A stretch of DNA of 7,980 nt from Candidatus Anaerobutyricum stercoripullorum (GTDB lineage: Bacteria > Bacillota > Clostridia > Lachnospirales > Lachnospiraceae): positions 1 through 7,980 of the forward strand of contig DXEQ01000219.1 of the NCBI GenBank assembly GCA_019114885.1. Direction: 5' to 3'. The notes beneath the pieces are model-generated. The model searched no databases, was not told the origin of the DNA, and worked only from the letters and a program-made list of their open reading frames with translations. Position 1 is the stretch's first letter, and every line of letters starts with the position of its first letter. The translations under genes were made by a program, and so were the position numbers. Below, in pieces: positions 6,102 through 7,980 of this stretch.

Positions 6102-6150
6102 GATGTCTTTGACAATATATACATTTTTCGTATGAAGGAAAGGAAAAACC

Positions 6151-7620
6151 ATGAAAAAAGAACAGCCAAAAGACAGACCGCAGGCAAAGGGGACAGGCAG
6201 TGCCAGCCGCGCCAGACGGACTGTCAAAAAGAAAAAGTCTTCTCCCATCCGTTTCCGGTGGGTTGCCGGCGCCGTTTTAGTGATTCTTATTCTCGTATAT
6301 GGCATCGGTGTTTATCATTATAAAGATCATTTTTACCGCGATCTGTATGTGAATAACGTCAGCCTCGGCGGCATGACTCTCGATGAGGCGGAGCGGGTAT
6401 TCACAGACGACCTGGATTCCCATAAGATCGCGCTGGAAGAGAAAGAACGGACCGAGATCATCGACCCGCAGGACATTGACACCGTCATCTCCGTGGGCAC
6501 ACAGATCTCCGATCTTTTTGACGCGCAGAGCCCGTGGAGCTGGTTCACACATTTCTTCGGCAAAGATGAGCGTACCGTCGCTCTGGACGTGACCTTTGAT
6601 GAGGAGAAGCTGGCCGACGTGGTGAATGATCTGGAATGTTTTGACAAAGCAAATGTGACGGCGCCGGAAGACGCTTACATAAAAGCGGGCGAGACACAGT
6701 TTGAGATCGTTCCTGAGGTCCTCGGCAACACCGTCAAGAAGAGCCAGCTTCTGGACGCCATCAAGACAGCGCTTGCCACCTGCGTCACCGTCATCAATCT
6801 GGAAGAGTCCGACCTCTACAAGCTACCGGAATATTACGAGAATGATGAGGTGGTACAGAATGCTCTGGCCGCGGCCAACAAATATGCCGCCAGCCACATC
6901 ACCTATGATTTCAAATATACCACAGAGACCGTGGACTACAGCCTGATCAAAGACTGGGTCGATATCTCCGATGATTTTGAGGTATCTCTTAACGACAGCA
7001 AGGTTGGGGACTACGTGGAAGAGCTGGGAAGCAAGTACAATACCATGGGCGCCGCCAGAGACTTCACCACTTCCTCCGGCCGGGAGATCAACGCTTACGG
7101 CGGCAACTACGGCTGGAAGATCTATTTTGACAAAGAGAAGGAGAAGCTTCTGAAGAATCTGCAGAATGGCAAGACCGTCACCAGAGAACCGGTGTATTCC
7201 TACACTGCCATGTGCCGGAATTCTGCCAAGGACGACATCGGAGATTCCTATGTGGAGATCAGCATAGCCAATCAGGAAGTGTGGCTCTACATTGACGGAG
7301 AGTGCATCATGAACTCCTCCTGCGTGACCGGAACTCCTCCGAACGCTTCCACCTACACCGGCGTCTATGCCATCACCTACAAGAAGAGCCCGGATGTGCT
7401 CACCGGCCCAAATGCCGGAGGCGGTTCCTACAGCTCCGAGGTGACATTCTGGATGCCGTTTAACGGAAACCAGGGTATGCACGACGCTTCCTGGCGAAGC
7501 AGCTTCGGCGGCTCCATTTACCGGAGCAACGGTTCTCACGGATGTGTGAATCTCCCATATTCTGCCGCAGCTACGATCTATAAAAATGTAGAGGCCGGTT
7601 TCCCGGTTGTGATCTACTAG
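6151..7620 (+). CDS. L,D-transpeptidase with peptidoglycan-binding-like N-domain and YkuD catalytic domain
   Basis: A membrane-anchored enzyme that forms 3-3 crosslinks in peptidoglycan, or attaches other groups to it, through an active-site Cys outside the membrane. Seen: a Lys/Arg-rich cytoplasmic tail (1-36), one membrane segment (about 37-55), then an extended region. About 60-345 resembles the putative peptidoglycan-binding domain (PF12229) that accompanies Enterococcus faecium Ldtfm, including YVNNVSLGGMTLDEAERVF and 'SSGREINAYGGNYGWKI'. The YkuD domain covers about 366-489, with H444 (QGMHDASW) and the signature SNGSHGCVNLP containing H463 and catalytic C465. The 21-residue gap from H444 to C465 matches Ldtfm. 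The length (489) is normal. The ATG has AAGGAAAGGA six bases upstream. Such enzymes can support resistance to beta-lactams that target D,D-transpeptidases, but nothing here shows that it does. It is the only gene on this strand with a strong downstream hairpin. Confidence 0.93.
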   Translation: MKKEQPKDRPQAKGTGSASRARRTVKKKKSSPIRFRWVAGAVLVILILVYGIGVYHYKDHFYRDLYVNNVSLGGMTLDEAERVFTDDLDSHKIALEEKERTEIIDPQDIDTVISVGTQISDLFDAQSPWSWFTHFFGKDERTVALDVTFDEEKLADVVNDLECFDKANVTAPEDAYIKAGETQFEIVPEVLGNTVKKSQLLDAIKTALATCVTVINLEESDLYKLPEYYENDEVVQNALAAANKYAASHITYDFKYTTETVDYSLIKDWVDISDDFEVSLNDSKVGDYVEELGSKYNTMGAARDFTTSSGREINAYGGNYGWKIYFDKEKEKLLKNLQNGKTVTREPVYSYTAMCRNSAKDDIGDSYVEISIANQEVWLYIDGECIMNSSCVTGTPPNASTYTGVYAITYKKSPDVLTGPNAGGGSYSSEVTFWMPFNGNQGMHDASWRSSFGGSIYRSNGSHGCVNLPYSAAATIYKNVEAGFPVVIY

Positions 7621-7664
7621 AGAAATATTAATCATAATCTCTCAGAAAAGAGAGCATTAAAATA

Positions 7665-7754
7665 ACGGACTGCTGAAGTTCCGCAGGTGATAAGGAATAT
7701 CCCGTTTGTGAGATCTTTTATCACCGTATGGGTTACAGTAGTCCGTCTTTTTTT
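7665..7754 (+). terminator. Long two-tiered hairpin with T-tail: terminator of the transpeptidase gene or small structured RNA
   Basis: The basal stem ACGGACTGCTG (7665-7675) pairs with CAGTAGTCCGT (7736-7746) over 11 pairs, one of them G-U. An upper stem GGTGATAA (7686-7693) pairs perfectly with TTATCACC (7718-7725) and closes a 24-base loop. Between them AGTTC (7677-7681) can pair with GGGTT (7730-7734), mostly by wobble. Seven T (7748-7754) follow. The wobble pairs are only valid in + strand RNA, and the T-tail is on the + side, so this strand is favoured. On the - strand the tail is TTATTTTAA, so it may also stop the topoisomerase transcript. At about 90 bases it is far larger than an ordinary terminator. 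Confidence 0.75.
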
Positions 7755-7767
7755 ACTTTCCTTTTGG

Positions 7768-7784
7768 CAGGGCAGACGCCCCTG
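7768..7784. other. Small hairpin between the T-tail and the topoisomerase gene end
   Basis: CAGGGC (7768-7773) pairs with GCCC-c-TG (7778-7784) around an AGAC loop. There is no T-run after it on either strand, since the - strand tail is A-rich. It is not a convincing terminator alone; a role in protecting the 3' end of the - strand transcript is possible but unproven. Confidence 0.3.
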
Positions 7785-7808
7785 TTCCTCTATCCTGTTC
7801 CGAAATAT

Positions 7809-7980
7809 TTACCTTCGTACTTTCACACCCCGGCTGTCTCTGGACATCTGTCTGATTTTCTGAAAGTACAGTTCTTTATCTTTGTACAGGATGCAGTCTC
7901 CGGAAGCAGCCTCCGTCACATACACATGGCGGACGGCGTCGTCGTCTTTCAGACTCATGCCCCGGATACCCAGTGCATTT
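7809..7980 (-). CDS. DNA gyrase / topoisomerase IV subunit A, C-terminal end (5' part outside window)
   Basis: The last 56 codons and TAA stop (7811-7809) of a gene that begins beyond the window. The read residues start NALGIRGMSLKDDDAVRHVY and end in KIRQMSRDSRGVKVRR. The run G-I-R-G-M-S-L followed by acidic residues and a V is the repeated blade motif of the C-terminal beta-pinwheel of GyrA and ParC, which wraps DNA around type IIA topoisomerases. The basic end SRGVKVRR fits a final blade. No acidic tail is present. I cannot tell GyrA from ParC with so little sequence, and so give no symbol. The gene converges on the transpeptidase gene, and the 188 bases between them hold the structured hairpins described separately. 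Confidence 0.68.
   Translation of the reverse strand, partial: NALGIRGMSLKDDDAVRHVYVTEAASGDCILYKDKELYFQKIRQMSRDSRGVKVRR

Noticed and set aside
6109..6136. TTGACA (6109-6114) with TATGAA (6131-6136) as a promoter of the transpeptidase gene
   Set aside because: The -35 is perfect, but the -10 is weak with a 16-base spacer. The start would fall inside the ribosome binding site, leaving no leader.
6823..7635. 270-codon open frame on the - strand opposite the L,D-transpeptidase
   Set aside because: It lies over the strongly conserved YkuD coding region, reads as Gly/Val-rich without a known fold, and ends in the same place as the real gene's codon pattern dictates.
7639..7654. CTCTC-AGAAAA-GAGAG hairpin just after the transpeptidase stop as its terminator
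   Set aside because: Only five pairs, and followed by CATTAAAATAA with no T-run. The large hairpin at 7665-7754 is much more convincing.
7658..7663. TAAAAT as the -10 box of an independent promoter for the structured RNA
   Set aside because: No acceptable -35 hexamer lies 16-18 bases upstream, so an own promoter is not supported by the sequence alone.

Overview
The window looks like a piece of chromosome from a Gram-positive anaerobe of the Clostridia, most likely a Lachnospiraceae-type gut bacterium. This rests on a class B sortase, a lipoteichoic-acid-synthase-type enzyme, an Ldtfm-type L,D-transpeptidase and a DUF1189 membrane protein, on strong AGGAGG-type ribosome binding sites, and on a roughly balanced base composition. 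The genus cannot be fixed from this sequence. No tRNA, rRNA, CRISPR array, insertion sequence or phage gene is visible. This is ordinary, densely coded core or near-core chromosome.

Layout. (1) Bases 2-406 (+) are the 3' part of a LytTR-type response regulator whose receiver domain lies before the window. (2) A hairpin at 419-440 separates it from a convergent block and has T-rich flanks on both sides. (3) Bases 448-5253 (-) form a tight five-gene operon. In transcription order it holds a DJ-1/PfpI protein, a DUF1189 membrane protein, CobU, a class B sortase and an LtaS-like sulfatase-fold enzyme. Gaps are 13, 1, 35 and 11 bases. A very good sigma-A-type promoter (TTGATA, 17 bases, TATTAT) sits at 5330-5358, and its leader carries an exact 11-base direct repeat. 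(4) A divergent pair on the + strand follows: a short CYTH/triphosphate-tunnel protein (5503-5991) and an L,D-transpeptidase (6151-7620). Each is preceded by a candidate promoter and a leader that can fold. (5) Bases 7665-7754 hold a long, two-tiered hairpin with a seven-T tail, either an elaborate terminator or a small RNA. (6) The window ends inside the 3' end of a gyrase/topoisomerase IV A-subunit gene on the - strand (7809-7980).

Themes. Four proteins act on or in the envelope: LtaS-like, SrtB, DUF1189 and L,D-transpeptidase. CobU and DJ-1 are cytoplasmic and share the operon without an obvious pathway link. Three genes (DJ-1, DUF1189, CYTH) have an upstream in-frame extension that should be trimmed to a downstream ATG with a good ribosome binding site.

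No clearly new defence or mobile system was found. The most interesting unexplained signals are the repeats in the operon leader, the foldable leaders of the CYTH and transpeptidase genes, the structured RNA at 7665-7754, and the odd operon membership of cobU. All RNA folds were done by eye.
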